Assembly (NCBI GenBank): GCA_034680345.1
Contig: JAXISZ010000017.1
Location: forward strand, 1-31,004
From: SXZD01 sp034680345
Lineage (GTDB): Bacteria > Pseudomonadota > Gammaproteobacteria > Burkholderiales > Burkholderiaceae_B
Length of the DNA: 31,004 nucleotides
Direction of reading: 5' to 3'
Shown piece after piece: positions 15,546 through 22,867 of the stretch. The notes beneath the pieces were generated by a model. That model ran no database searches. It was not told the DNA's origin and was given only the letters and a program-made list of their open reading frames with translations. The position numbers and the translations under genes are program-made. Within the stretch, counting starts at the first letter, position 1. Each line of letters opens with the position of its first letter.

Positions 15546-16736
15546 ATGGCAAAAGAAAAGTTTGAGCGTAAAAAGCCGCACGTGAATGTGGGAACAATCG
15601 GTCACGTTGACCACGGTAAAACCACATTGACAGCGGCGATTACAACAGTGTTGTCGTTAAAGTTTGGCGGGGAAGCCAAAGCGTATGACCAAATTGATGC
15701 AGCGCCTGAAGAAAAAGCGCGTGGAATTACCATTAACACAGCACACGTTGAGTATGAGACAGAAAATCGCCACTATGCGCACGTTGACTGCCCTGGTCAC
15801 GCTGATTATGTTAAGAACATGATCACTGGTGCAGCGCAGATGGATGGCGCCATTTTGGTGTGTTCCGCTGCAGATGGACCAATGCCGCAAACCCGTGAGC
15901 ACATTTTATTGGCTCGTCAAGTTGGGGTCCCTTACATCATCGTATTTTTAAATAAGTGCGATATGGTTGATGACGCTGAGCTTTTAGAGTTAGTGGAAAT
16001 GGAAGTTCGTGAGCTTCTTTCAAAATATGATTTTCCTGGTGACGACATTCCAATTGTAAAGGGCTCAGCTAAGTTAGCCCTTGAAGGTGATAAGGGCGAG
16101 TTGGGTGAGGCTGCAATCATGAAGCTGGCAGAAGCTTTAGATTCTTATATTCCAACACCAGAGCGTGCGGTTGATGGTGCATTCTTGATGCCAATTGAAG
16201 ATGTGTTCTCTATTTCTGGTCGTGGTACAGTTGTGACCGGTCGAGTAGAGCGTGGTATCGTCAAGGTTGGTGAAGAGATTGAGATTGTTGGTATTCGTGC
16301 CACTGTGAAAACCACTTGTACTGGCGTTGAAATGTTCCGTAAGTTGTTGGATCAAGGTCAGGCTGGTGATAATGTGGGTATCTTGTTGCGTGGTACAAAG
16401 CGTGAGGACGTTGAGCGTGGCCAGGTGTTGGCGAAGCCAGGTAGCATTACACCGCATACAGACTTTACAGCTGAGGTGTATGTGCTAAGTAAAGATGAGG
16501 GTGGTCGTCATACGCCATTTTTTAGCAACTATCGACCACAGTTTTATTTCCGTACAACAGACGTTACTGGTGCAATTTCTTTGCCAGAAGGTAAAGAGAT
16601 GGTGTTGCCTGGTGACAATGTATCAATTACTGTATCTTTGATTGCGCCAATCGCAATGGAAGAGGGCTTACGCTTTGCGATCCGTGAGGGTGGCCGTACA
16701 GTAGGTGCTGGTGTTGTTGCCAAGATAGTTAAGTAA
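15546..16736 (+). CDS. tuf: Elongation factor Tu, complete tuf copy
   Basis: EF-Tu delivers aminoacyl-tRNA to the A site. The 396-residue product has GHVDHGKT (19-26), switch I RGITIN (59-64), DCPGH (81-85) and NKCD (136-139), then the two beta-barrel domains. GAGGT lies just upstream of the ATG. This is the fusA-linked copy; the other lies at the window start next to tRNA-Trp. The last 133 bases of both are identical. It ends the str cluster, with rpsJ 103 bases away. Confidence 0.98.
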   Translation: MAKEKFERKKPHVNVGTIGHVDHGKTTLTAAITTVLSLKFGGEAKAYDQIDAAPEEKARGITINTAHVEYETENRHYAHVDCPGHADYVKNMITGAAQMDGAILVCSAADGPMPQTREHILLARQVGVPYIIVFLNKCDMVDDAELLELVEMEVRELLSKYDFPGDDIPIVKGSAKLALEGDKGELGEAAIMKLAEALDSYIPTPERAVDGAFLMPIEDVFSISGRGTVVTGRVERGIVKVGEEIEIVGIRATVKTTCTGVEMFRKLLDQGQAGDNVGILLRGTKREDVERGQVLAKPGSITPHTDFTAEVYVLSKDEGGRHTPFFSNYRPQFYFRTTDVTGAISLPEGKEMVLPGDNVSITVSLIAPIAMEEGLRFAIREGGRTVGAGVVAKIVK

Positions 16737-16779
16737 TCAAAAAAACTTAGGGTGGGCTAGTCTCACTTTAAGTAATGAA

Positions 16780-16802
16780 ATGGATGCGCCTAATTGATCC
16801 AT
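16780..16802 (+). promoter_or_regulatory. Hairpin in the rpsJ leader
   Basis: ATGGAT (16780-16785) pairs with ATCCAT (16797-16802) around an 11-base loop in the 103-base tuf-rpsJ spacer. It ends 37 bases before the rpsJ ATG. Gammaproteobacteria use this leader for L4 control of the S10 operon; I cannot match that structure here, so only the hairpin is claimed. No promoter is evident in the spacer. Confidence 0.3.
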
Positions 16803-16839
16803 AGTGTAGGGCATGCCTTTTGTTCTTTGGAGTTTTTAT

Positions 16840-17151
16840 ATGCAAAATCAAAAAATTCGTATTCGTTTAAAAGCGTTTGACTATAAATTAATAGATCAAT
16901 CAGCTTTAGAAATTGTAGATACCGCTAAGCGTACTGGAGCAGTTGTACGTGGCCCCGTCCCTTTGCCAACGCGTTTTAAGCGTTTTGATATACTACGTTC
17001 CCCCCATGTTAATAAAACATCGAGGGATCAGTTAGAAATTAGAACTCATCAGCGTTTAATGGACATCATTGATCCGACTGATAAAACAGTTGACGCTCTT
17101 ATGAAGTTAGACTTGCCTGCTGGTGTTGATGTAGAGATTAAACTTCAGTAG
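16840..17151 (+). CDS. rpsJ: 30S ribosomal protein S10 (NusE)
   Basis: S10 is a 30S head protein that also binds NusB in antitermination and the NusG KOW domain in transcription-translation coupling. The 103-residue product MQNQKIRIRLKAFD to VDVEIKLQ has exactly the E. coli length, with GPVPLPTRFKRFDILRSPHV (42-61) intact. I chose ATG 16840 because GGAG (16829-16832) lies 7 bases upstream; the longer in-frame start at 16813 would include that site. It begins the S10 cluster, but a 161-base gap with promoter and terminator-like signals separates it from rplC. Confidence 0.98.
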   Translation: MQNQKIRIRLKAFDYKLIDQSALEIVDTAKRTGAVVRGPVPLPTRFKRFDILRSPHVNKTSRDQLEIRTHQRLMDIIDPTDKTVDALMKLDLPAGVDVEIKLQ

Positions 17152-17200
17152 GTAATGATTTTTTATCAATTTGTTAAAATTGGTAAAAAGATAAATCTAT

Positions 17201-17229
17201 TTGATTTTTAATGGAAAATATGGAATAAT
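17201..17229 (+). promoter_or_regulatory. Candidate promoter upstream of rplC
   Basis: TTGATT (17201-17206) and AATAAT (17224-17229) are separated by 17 bases, matching 4 and 5 of the 6 consensus bases. Transcription would begin near 17236. A second promoter inside the S10 cluster is not expected from E. coli. The region is very AT-rich, so chance matches are likely. Confidence 0.4.
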
Positions 17230-17236
17230 CAACGGT

Positions 17237-17276
17237 TGCTTAATTTAAGCACGTTTTTATATTATTTTTTAATCAA
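17237..17276 (+). terminator. AT-rich terminator-like hairpin before rplC
   Basis: TGCTTAA (17237-17243) and TTAAGCA (17245-17251) form an inverted repeat, realistically a 5-bp stem with a 5-base loop. It is followed by CG and a T-rich run to about 17270. The stem is short and AT-rich, so termination would be weak. It may only modulate read-through from rpsJ. Confidence 0.35.
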
Positions 17277-17280
17277 ACAG

Positions 17281-17300
17281 TCCGGCCAATCGCAGCCGGA
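17281..17300 (+). promoter_or_regulatory. GC hairpin just before the rplC start
   Basis: TCCGGC (17281-17286) pairs with GCCGGA (17295-17300) around an 8-base loop, 12 bases from the rplC ATG. It stands out as GC-rich in an AT-rich spacer and lies directly beside the ribosome binding site GGAG (17304-17307). A role as translational operator, for example for L4, is inferred only. Confidence 0.4.
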
Positions 17301-17312
17301 AATGGAGCAGTC

Positions 17313-17954
17313 ATGAGCCTAGGCCTGATAGGGCGTAAGGTGGGTATGATGCGTATTTTTACGGAAGATGGCGCTTTGCCGGTTACTGTAATAGATGCAT
17401 CATCGAACCGAGTAGCCCAAATAAAAACTCCCGACACAGACGGATACTCTGCGTTGCAACTTGCTTTTGGTAAAAAAAAGCCTTCGCGTTTACGTAAAAC
17501 TCAGATAGGCCATTTTGCAAAAGCAGGAGTAGATGCAGCTGAAAAAATATCCGAGTTTCGTGTTCGGGAAGCTGATTTATCTCAATATTCTGTTGGTTTG
17601 CAAGTTTCGGTTGAAATATTCAAGGTTGGTCAAAAGGTGGATGTAACAGGAACCTCAATCGGTAAGGGGTTTACTGGGACAATTAAAAGACACAATTTTG
17701 CATCCCAGCGTGCCTCGCATGGTAATTCTCGTTCTCATAATGTTCCTGGTTCAATCGGTATGGCACAAGATCCTGGTCGAGTTTTTCCGGGTAAGCGTAT
17801 GTCTGGGCATTTGGGTTGTGTGAAGTCTACAGTCCAAAATCTTGAAGTTGTTCGTGTTGATTCCGAGCGTGGTCTCATTTTTGTCAGGGGCGCGGTCCCT
17901 GGGTCAGAAGGTGGGCATGTTGTGGTAAGTCCAGCGATTAAGGCCAAGGCGTAA
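17313..17954 (+). CDS. rplC: 50S ribosomal protein L3
   Basis: L3 is an early assembly protein whose extended loop reaches the peptidyl transferase centre. The 213-residue product starts MSLGLIGRKVGMMRIFTEDG and contains GKGFTGTIKRHNF and GSIGMAQDPGRVFPGKRMSGH. Gln152 in GMAQDPGR is the position methylated by PrmB in E. coli. GGAG lies 5 bases before the ATG. rplD follows after 9 bases, then the cluster is tightly packed to rpsQ. Confidence 0.98.
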   Translation: MSLGLIGRKVGMMRIFTEDGALPVTVIDASSNRVAQIKTPDTDGYSALQLAFGKKKPSRLRKTQIGHFAKAGVDAAEKISEFRVREADLSQYSVGLQVSVEIFKVGQKVDVTGTSIGKGFTGTIKRHNFASQRASHGNSRSHNVPGSIGMAQDPGRVFPGKRMSGHLGCVKSTVQNLEVVRVDSERGLIFVRGAVPGSEGGHVVVSPAIKAKA

Positions 17955-17963
17955 GGGGGCGGC

Positions 17964-18584
17964 ATGGAATTAAAATTAATTAGTGATAATGGGGTGCCCA
18001 CGGCCTCAATTCAGGCTTCTGATGTTGTTTTTGGTCGTGAATACAATGAGCCCTTGATTCATCAGCTGGTTGTTGCTTATCAAGCAAATGCTAGGCAAGG
18101 TACGAGAGCTCAAAAGGGTCGTAGTGAAATCGCAAAATCAACGCGTAAGCCATGGAGGCAAAAAGGTACTGGTCGTGCGCGTGCTGGTATGGCTTCTTCT
18201 CCGTTGTGGCGTGGAGGCGGAAAGATTTTCCCTAATTCCCCTGAGGAAAATTTTACTCAAAAAGTTAATAAAAAAATGTATAGAGCTGGCTTGTGTTCAA
18301 TTTTGTCTCAGTTGGCAAGAGAGAATCGCTTGTTGGTGGTCGATACATTTGTGGTGGATGCTCCAAAAACCAAATTGCTTGCAACAAAATTAAAGTCTAT
18401 GGGGCTTGACAGTGTGCTGTTGGTTGCTGATGCGTTTGATGAGAATTTGTATTTGGCGTCCCGTAATTTACCAAACGTAGCGGTTGTAGAGCCTCGGTAT
18501 GCGGACCCACTTTCTTTGGTTCATTTTGGTAAGGTTGTGGTTACGCGCAAGGCAATAGCTCTGTTTGAGGAGATGTTTGCATGA
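17964..18584 (+). CDS. rplD: 50S ribosomal protein L4
   Basis: L4 lines the peptide exit tunnel and, in gammaproteobacteria, represses the S10 operon. The 206-residue product contains the tunnel loop with TRKPWRQKGTGRARAG (about 53-68) and SPLWRGGG. The C-terminal half has the NVAVVEPRYADPLSLV segment. GGGGGC lies just before the ATG. Its stop overlaps the rplW ATG by 4 bases (ATGA), indicating coupled translation. Confidence 0.98.
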   Translation: MELKLISDNGVPTASIQASDVVFGREYNEPLIHQLVVAYQANARQGTRAQKGRSEIAKSTRKPWRQKGTGRARAGMASSPLWRGGGKIFPNSPEENFTQKVNKKMYRAGLCSILSQLARENRLLVVDTFVVDAPKTKLLATKLKSMGLDSVLLVADAFDENLYLASRNLPNVAVVEPRYADPLSLVHFGKVVVTRKAIALFEEMFA

Positions 18585-18877
18585 ATCAGCAGCGATTAAT
18601 CAAAATATTGTTGTCGCCAATTGTGTCTGAAAAAAGCACAATGATGGCGGAAAAAAATGAGCAGGTGGCTTTCCGCATTGTTTCGGATGCAACTAAAGCA
18701 GAGGTAAAAGCTGCTGTGGAGCTGCTTTTTAAGGTTCAGGTTGAATCTGTTAATCTTTTAAATGTTAAAGGCAAGGCCAAGCGTTATGGTCGCTTCTCTG
18801 GGCGTCGTTCAGATGTCCGTAAAGCTTATGTTTGCTTGAAGCCGGGACAAGAAATTAATTTTGCGGAGGCGCAGTAA
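18581..18877 (+). CDS. rplW: 50S ribosomal protein L23
   Basis: L23 sits at the tunnel exit and is the docking site for trigger factor and SRP. The 98-residue product starts MNQQRLIKILLSPIVSEKS, the family signature, and has the basic loop KGKAKRYGRFSGRRSDVRKAYV (about 64-85) that binds rRNA. It overlaps rplD by 4 bases and ends 2 bases before the rplB ATG, so the three are translationally linked. Confidence 0.98.
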   Translation: MNQQRLIKILLSPIVSEKSTMMAEKNEQVAFRIVSDATKAEVKAAVELLFKVQVESVNLLNVKGKAKRYGRFSGRRSDVRKAYVCLKPGQEINFAEAQ

Positions 18878-18879
18878 TT

Positions 18880-19707
18880 ATGCCGTTGCTTAATCTAAAG
18901 CCAACTTCACCTGGTCGCAGATCTATGGTGAAAGTGGTTCATCCACATCTTTACAAGGGTCGTCCGCTAGATTCTCTGACCGAAAGTCAGTCTAAGACAG
19001 CTGGTCGAAACAATAACGGTCACATCACTATGCGTCATCATGGTGGTGGGCATCGTCAGCAGTATCGGATTGTTGATTTCAAGCGCAATAAAGATGGAAT
19101 TCAGGCCAAGGTCGAGCGAATTGAATATGATCCTAATCGCTCTGCCCATATTGCTCTGATTTGTTATCAGGATGGTTCGAGATCTTACATTATTGCTTCA
19201 AAAGGAATGCATGTGGGGCAGGTGGTTCAAAATGGTTCCGAGTCGCCTATTAAATCAGGAAATACTCTGCCAATTCGAAATATCCCGGTTGGTACAACCA
19301 TTCATTGTATCGAAATGCTTCCGGGAAAAGGAGCTCAGTTAGCTAGAGCAGCGGGGTCTTCAGTGATGCTTCTTGCGCGCGAGGGTTCTTATGCCCAGTT
19401 GCGTTTGAGAAGTGGTGAAATTCGTCGTGTTCATGTTGAATGTAGAGCAACCGTTGGCGAGGTTAGCAACGAAGAAAATAGTCTTCGTCAAATAGGTAAA
19501 GCGGGGGCTAATCGCTGGAGGGGGATTCGTCCAACAGTTCGCGGTACTGCAATGAATCCGATTGATCACCCGCATGGTGGTGGTGAGGGTCGGACTGGTG
19601 AGGCAAGAGAGCCCGTGAGCCCATGGGGTACGCCAGCAAAAGGCTATCGTACACGTCGTAATAAACGCACAACAACTATGATTGTGCAGCGTCGTCACAA
19701 AAGATAA
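18880..19707 (+). CDS. rplB: 50S ribosomal protein L2
   Basis: L2 is needed for subunit joining and peptidyl transferase activity. The 275-residue product starts MPLLNLKPTSPGRRSMVKV and has the OB-fold and SH3-like domains. The conserved HPHGGGEGR loop has His232, matching E. coli His229. Length matches the family (about 273-276). The ATG is 2 bases from the rplW stop; GGAGG inside the rplW end serves as ribosome binding site. rpsS follows after 10 bases. Confidence 0.98.
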   Translation: MPLLNLKPTSPGRRSMVKVVHPHLYKGRPLDSLTESQSKTAGRNNNGHITMRHHGGGHRQQYRIVDFKRNKDGIQAKVERIEYDPNRSAHIALICYQDGSRSYIIASKGMHVGQVVQNGSESPIKSGNTLPIRNIPVGTTIHCIEMLPGKGAQLARAAGSSVMLLAREGSYAQLRLRSGEIRRVHVECRATVGEVSNEENSLRQIGKAGANRWRGIRPTVRGTAMNPIDHPHGGGEGRTGEAREPVSPWGTPAKGYRTRRNKRTTTMIVQRRHKR

Positions 19708-19717
19708 GGAGTAAGCA

Positions 19718-19993
19718 ATGGCTCGTTCGTTAAAAAAGGGTCCCTTTTGTGACGCCCATCTACTTAAAAAAGTAGAAAATGCGGTTGCAAATAAGGACAA
19801 AAAGCCCATAAAAACATGGTCCCGTCGTTCTACCATACTGCCTGATTTTATTGGTTTGACTATAGCTGTTCACAATGGTCGTCAACATGTTCCTGTTTAT
19901 ATCAATGAAAATATGATCGGGCATAAGTTGGGTGAGTTTGCATTGACTCGAACTTTTAAGGGTCATGCGGCTGATAAAAAAGCTAAGCGTTAA
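19718..19993 (+). CDS. rpsS: 30S ribosomal protein S19
   Basis: S19 lies in the 30S head and forms an intersubunit bridge with S13. The 91-residue product starts MARSLKKGPFCDAHLLKKVE and contains SRRSTILPDFIGLTIAVHNG and GHKLGEFALTRTFKGH, all hallmarks. AAGGAG overlaps the rplB stop. Normal length, no oddities. Confidence 0.98.
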   Translation: MARSLKKGPFCDAHLLKKVENAVANKDKKPIKTWSRRSTILPDFIGLTIAVHNGRQHVPVYINENMIGHKLGEFALTRTFKGHAADKKAKR

Positions 19994-20005
19994 AGGATAG
20001 ATGAC

Positions 20006-20335
20006 ATGGAAACTCGTGCTGTTTTAAGGGGTGTGCGCCTGTCCGAGCAGAAAGGCCGATTAGTGGCTGATTTGATTCGTGGTAAGAGAGTAGATCAGGC
20101 GCTGAATTTGCTTTCTTTTTCACCAAAAAAAGGTGCTTTTATTGTTAAAAAAGTTCTAGAGTCAGCAATAGCAAATGCTGAGCACAATGATGGTGCTGAT
20201 CTGGATGAATTGCGTGTAAAAACCATTTTTGTTGAGCAAGGGACTGTTTTAAAAAGGTTTACTGCTCGTGCAAAAGGTCGTGGTAACCGTATATCCAAAC
20301 AGACTTGTCACATTTATGTAACTGTTGGGAACTAA
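20006..20335 (+). CDS. rplV: 50S ribosomal protein L22
   Basis: L22 spans the large subunit, and its beta-hairpin forms the tunnel constriction with L4. The 109-residue product starts METRAVLRGVRLSEQKGRLV and has the basic hairpin LKRFTARAKGRGNRI (about 82-96) with no insertion or deletion of the kind linked to macrolide resistance. AGGA lies upstream; an ATG at 20001 is out of frame. rpsC follows after 9 bases. Confidence 0.98.
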   Translation: METRAVLRGVRLSEQKGRLVADLIRGKRVDQALNLLSFSPKKGAFIVKKVLESAIANAEHNDGADLDELRVKTIFVEQGTVLKRFTARAKGRGNRISKQTCHIYVTVGN

Positions 20336-20344
20336 GGGGCGATT

Positions 20345-21160
20345 ATGGGTCAAAAAATTAATCCAACTGGATTTCGTCTAGCGGTATCCCGAAATTGGGC
20401 ATCTCGTTGGTATGCCGGTAACCGCGATTTTGCCAAAATGTTGGTAGAAGACATTAAAGTTCGAGAGTACTTGAAGAAGAAGCTAAAAAATGCGTCTGTT
20501 GGTAGAGTTTTAATAGAGCGTCCAGCAAAAAACGCAAGAATCACAGTATTTTCGGCTCGTCCAGGCGTCGTGATCGGAAAAAAAGGTGAAGATATTGAAA
20601 CCTTGAAGTCTGATGTTCAAAAATTGGTTGGGGTTCCGGTTCATGTCAATATTGAAGAGATTCGTAAGCCTGAATTAGACGCCCAGCTCATTGCTGATGG
20701 TATTGCTCAGCAGTTAGAAAAGCGGATTATGTTCCGTCGTGCGATGAAGCGTGCTATGCAAAATGCCATGCGTATGGGTGCTCAAGGTGTCAAAATCATG
20801 TCTTCAGGTCGTTTAAATGGGATTGAGATAGCCCGCACTGAATGGTATAGAGAAGGGCGTGTTCCTTTGCATACATTGCGTGCTGATATTGATTATGGTT
20901 TTGGAGAAGCATCCACGACATATGGGATTATTGGTATCAAGGTTTGGGTGTATAAGGGTGACACTTTAGGCCGGGGCGAGTTGCCAGCCGCTGTGTCTGA
21001 GATAGAAAAAGAGGATCGTCGTCCGCGTCGTTCAGCTGCTAAGCCTGCTAACAAAGTCAGGGCTAAGAAATCTGATGCAGAAAATGCTTCAGATCAAGCT
21101 GAAAAGACACCTTCACGTCGTTCTAAAAAAGCCGCCAGTGACGCGGCTGATGCAAAGTAA
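20345..21160 (+). CDS. rpsC: 30S ribosomal protein S3
   Basis: S3 lines the mRNA entry channel and takes part in helicase activity. The 271-residue product starts MGQKINPTGFRLAVSRNWAS; the KH domain has RPGVVIGKKGEDIE (about 74-87). The C-terminal domain has SGRLNGIEIARTEWYREGRVPLHTLRADIDYG. A lysine, alanine and serine-rich tail of about 50 residues (221-271) extends well beyond the 233-residue E. coli protein; long S3 tails are known in betaproteobacteria. The tail looks disordered. AGGGGC lies upstream of the ATG. Confidence 0.98.
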   Translation: MGQKINPTGFRLAVSRNWASRWYAGNRDFAKMLVEDIKVREYLKKKLKNASVGRVLIERPAKNARITVFSARPGVVIGKKGEDIETLKSDVQKLVGVPVHVNIEEIRKPELDAQLIADGIAQQLEKRIMFRRAMKRAMQNAMRMGAQGVKIMSSGRLNGIEIARTEWYREGRVPLHTLRADIDYGFGEASTTYGIIGIKVWVYKGDTLGRGELPAAVSEIEKEDRRPRRSAAKPANKVRAKKSDAENASDQAEKTPSRRSKKAASDAADAK

Positions 21161-21172
21161 TAGGAGCTGATG

Positions 21173-21589
21173 ATGCTACAACCAGCACGTCGCAAATATC
21201 GTAAAGAGCAGAAAGGTCGGAATCGAGGGTTGGCCACTCGTGGTACTTCCGTTGCTTTTGGCGATTTTGGTTTAAAAGCTACGGGAAGAGGTCGTTTGAC
21301 CTCAAGGCAGATTGAAGCTGCTCGTCGCGCCATGGTTAGACACATTAAGCGTGGTGGACGTATATGGATTCGTGTATTTCCAGATAAGCCAATTTCAGAA
21401 AAACCAGCTGAAGTTCGTATGGGTAATGGTAAGGGAAATCCAGAGTATTATGTGGCGGAAATTCAGCCAGGTAAAGTTTTGTATGAAATGAACGGTGTTG
21501 CTGAGTCGTTGGCTCGTGAAGCATTCCGTTTGGCTGCAGCCAAGTTGCCGATATCCTGTGTATTTGTAACTCGTCAAATTGGAGGTTGA
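21173..21589 (+). CDS. rplP: 50S ribosomal protein L16
   Basis: L16 organises the A-site side of the peptidyl transferase centre. The 138-residue product starts MLQPARRKYRKEQKGRNRG and contains GRLTSRQIEAARRAM and FPDKPISEKPAEVRMGNGKG, including the basic arginine region around 81 that is hydroxylated in E. coli. Of the tandem ATGs at 21170 and 21173, I chose the second: AGGAG (21162-21166) is 6 bases away and the family starts MLQP. rpmC follows after one base. Confidence 0.97.
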   Translation: MLQPARRKYRKEQKGRNRGLATRGTSVAFGDFGLKATGRGRLTSRQIEAARRAMVRHIKRGGRIWIRVFPDKPISEKPAEVRMGNGKGNPEYYVAEIQPGKVLYEMNGVAESLAREAFRLAAAKLPISCVFVTRQIGG

Positions 21590-21590
21590 G

Positions 21591-21782
21591 ATGAAGGCAT
21601 CTGAATTAAGAGCTAAAGATTTTTCTGGTTTACAGGAAGAGTTAAATGCTTTATTAAAAGCGCAATTCTCGCTTCGCATGCAGGCAGGTACTGAACAGTT
21701 ATCAAATACTAGTCAAATTGGCAAAGTTAGAAAAGACATCGCTCGTGTGAAAACACTGATGACAGAAAAGAGAGGTGCTTAA
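21591..21782 (+). CDS. rpmC: 50S ribosomal protein L29
   Basis: L29 is a two-helix protein at the tunnel exit next to L23. The 63-residue product starts MKASELRAKDFSGLQEELN and contains LLKAQFSLRMQAGTEQLSNT, typical of betaproteobacteria. I chose ATG 21591, with GGAGG (21581-21585) 5 bases upstream; the in-frame ATG at 21579 lies before that site. The stop overlaps the rpsQ start by one base (TAATG). Confidence 0.97.
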   Translation: MKASELRAKDFSGLQEELNALLKAQFSLRMQAGTEQLSNTSQIGKVRKDIARVKTLMTEKRGA

Positions 21783-22057
21783 TGTATTCACAACAAGAAA
21801 AAGTCGCTTTGAATCGTACTCTTGTGGGTCGGGTAACAAGTGACAAGATGGATAAAACAGTTACTGTCTTGGTAGAGCGTCGTGTTAAGCATTCTGTTAT
21901 AGGTAAGATTGTTGTTAGCTCCAAAAAATTTCATGCTCATGATGAAACAAATGGAATTTCTCGGGGTGATTTGGTCGAGATCTCTGAAACTCGTCCTTTA
22001 TCAAAAACAAAATCTTGGATTGTAACAAAGTTGTTGCAGAAAGCTGTAGCAGTTTAA
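21782..22057 (+). CDS. rpsQ: 30S ribosomal protein S17
   Basis: S17 is an OB-fold protein that binds 16S rRNA early in 30S assembly. The 91-residue product starts MYSQQEKVALNRTLVGRVTS and contains DKMDKTVTVLVERRVKHSVIGK and the ISETRPLSKTKSW motif. Translation is probably coupled to rpmC through the TAATG overlap. It is the last gene of the S10 cluster; a promoter begins 3 bases after its stop. Confidence 0.98.
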   Translation: MYSQQEKVALNRTLVGRVTSDKMDKTVTVLVERRVKHSVIGKIVVSSKKFHAHDETNGISRGDLVEISETRPLSKTKSWIVTKLLQKAVAV

Positions 22058-22059
22058 CA

Positions 22060-22088
22060 TTGACAATTCAGAATGGCTGGGTTACAAT
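22060..22088 (+). promoter_or_regulatory. Strong sigma-70 promoter of the spc cluster
   Basis: TTGACA (22060-22065, perfect -35) and TACAAT (22083-22088, 5 of 6) are separated by the ideal 17 bases. Transcription would start near 22095, giving a leader of about 75 bases before rplN. The E. coli spc promoter occupies the same rpsQ-rplN gap. This is the best promoter match I see in the window. Confidence 0.88.
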
Positions 22089-22133
22089 GCTCGGCTGTTT
22101 CCTTTCAACCCATTTTAAACGGGACCAATACTG

Positions 22134-22153
22134 ACTACTTGATTTAAAGTAGT
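22134..22153 (+). promoter_or_regulatory. Hairpin in the rplN leader
   Basis: ACTACTT (22134-22140) pairs exactly with AAGTAGT (22147-22153) around a 6-base loop, 17 bases before the rplN ATG. No T tract follows. The rplN ribosome binding site is weak (TTGGGT), so the hairpin could present or shield the start region. Role inferred. Confidence 0.45.
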
Positions 22154-22170
22154 TAAGTTGGGTAAATGCC

Positions 22171-22539
22171 ATGATCCAAATGCAATCTCGGCTTGATGTA
22201 GCCGATAATACTGGTGCACGTTCTGTTATGTGCATTAAGGTGCTGGGTGGTTCAAAGCGTCGTTACGCTGGCGTTGGTGATGTCATCAAGGTTAGTGTGA
22301 AAGAAGCTGCTCCGCGCGGTCGTGTAAAAAAAGGTGAGATTTACAATGCTGTTGTTGTTAGAACGGCAAAAGGGGTTCGTCGTGCAGACGGTTCTTTGAT
22401 TAAGTTCGACAATAATGCTGCTGTATTGCTTAATGCCAAGCTTGAGCCTATTGGCACTCGCATATTTGGGCCGGTCACACGTGAATTGCGTTCGGAGCGC
22501 TTCATGAAGATTGTCTCGTTGGCGCCTGAAGTTCTTTGA
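22171..22539 (+). CDS. rplN: 50S ribosomal protein L14
   Basis: L14 lies at the subunit interface next to L19 and binds the silencing factor RsfS. The 122-residue product starts MIQMQSRLDVADNTGARSVM and contains IKVLGGSKRRYAGVGDVIK and ends ERFMKIVSLAPEVL. The first ATG aligns with the E. coli MIQEQTML start, so the second ATG at 22180 is rejected. It opens the spc cluster after its own promoter. rplX follows after 8 bases. Confidence 0.98.
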   Translation: MIQMQSRLDVADNTGARSVMCIKVLGGSKRRYAGVGDVIKVSVKEAAPRGRVKKGEIYNAVVVRTAKGVRRADGSLIKFDNNAAVLLNAKLEPIGTRIFGPVTRELRSERFMKIVSLAPEVL

Positions 22540-22547
22540 GGTTATTC

Positions 22548-22862
22548 ATGAATAAGATTCGAAAAGGCGATGAGGTCATTGTTTTGACCGGAAAAGATAA
22601 GGGTAAGCGGGGTAAGGTGCTTGCTCGTGTTAGTTCTACGCGTTTGTTGGTTGAGGGTGTGAATGTTTGTAAAAAGCATGTTCGTCCAAATCCGGCGCGT
22701 GGAGTGGAGGGTGGTGTCTCGTCCGTTACTTTATCTATAGACCAATCAAATGTTGCTCTATTGGATCCAAAGCTGCGTGTGGCTACCCGTGTAAAAATTG
22801 CGGATCTTGAAGGTAAGAGAGTTAGGCTTGCCGTTAAGTCTGGTGATGCGATTGGGGGTTAA
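22548..22862 (+). CDS. rplX: 50S ribosomal protein L24
   Basis: L24 is one of the two proteins that start 50S assembly. The 104-residue product starts MNKIRKGDEVIVLTGKDKGK, a KOW motif (about 4-30), and contains VEGVNVCKKHVRPNP. I chose ATG 22548, with GAGG (22538-22541) 6 bases upstream; the in-frame ATG at 22536 lies inside rplN. Its stop (22860-22862) lies directly beside the rplE start region. Confidence 0.97.
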   Translation: MNKIRKGDEVIVLTGKDKGKRGKVLARVSSTRLLVEGVNVCKKHVRPNPARGVEGGVSSVTLSIDQSNVALLDPKLRVATRVKIADLEGKRVRLAVKSGDAIGG

Positions 22863-22867
22863 TGGTT

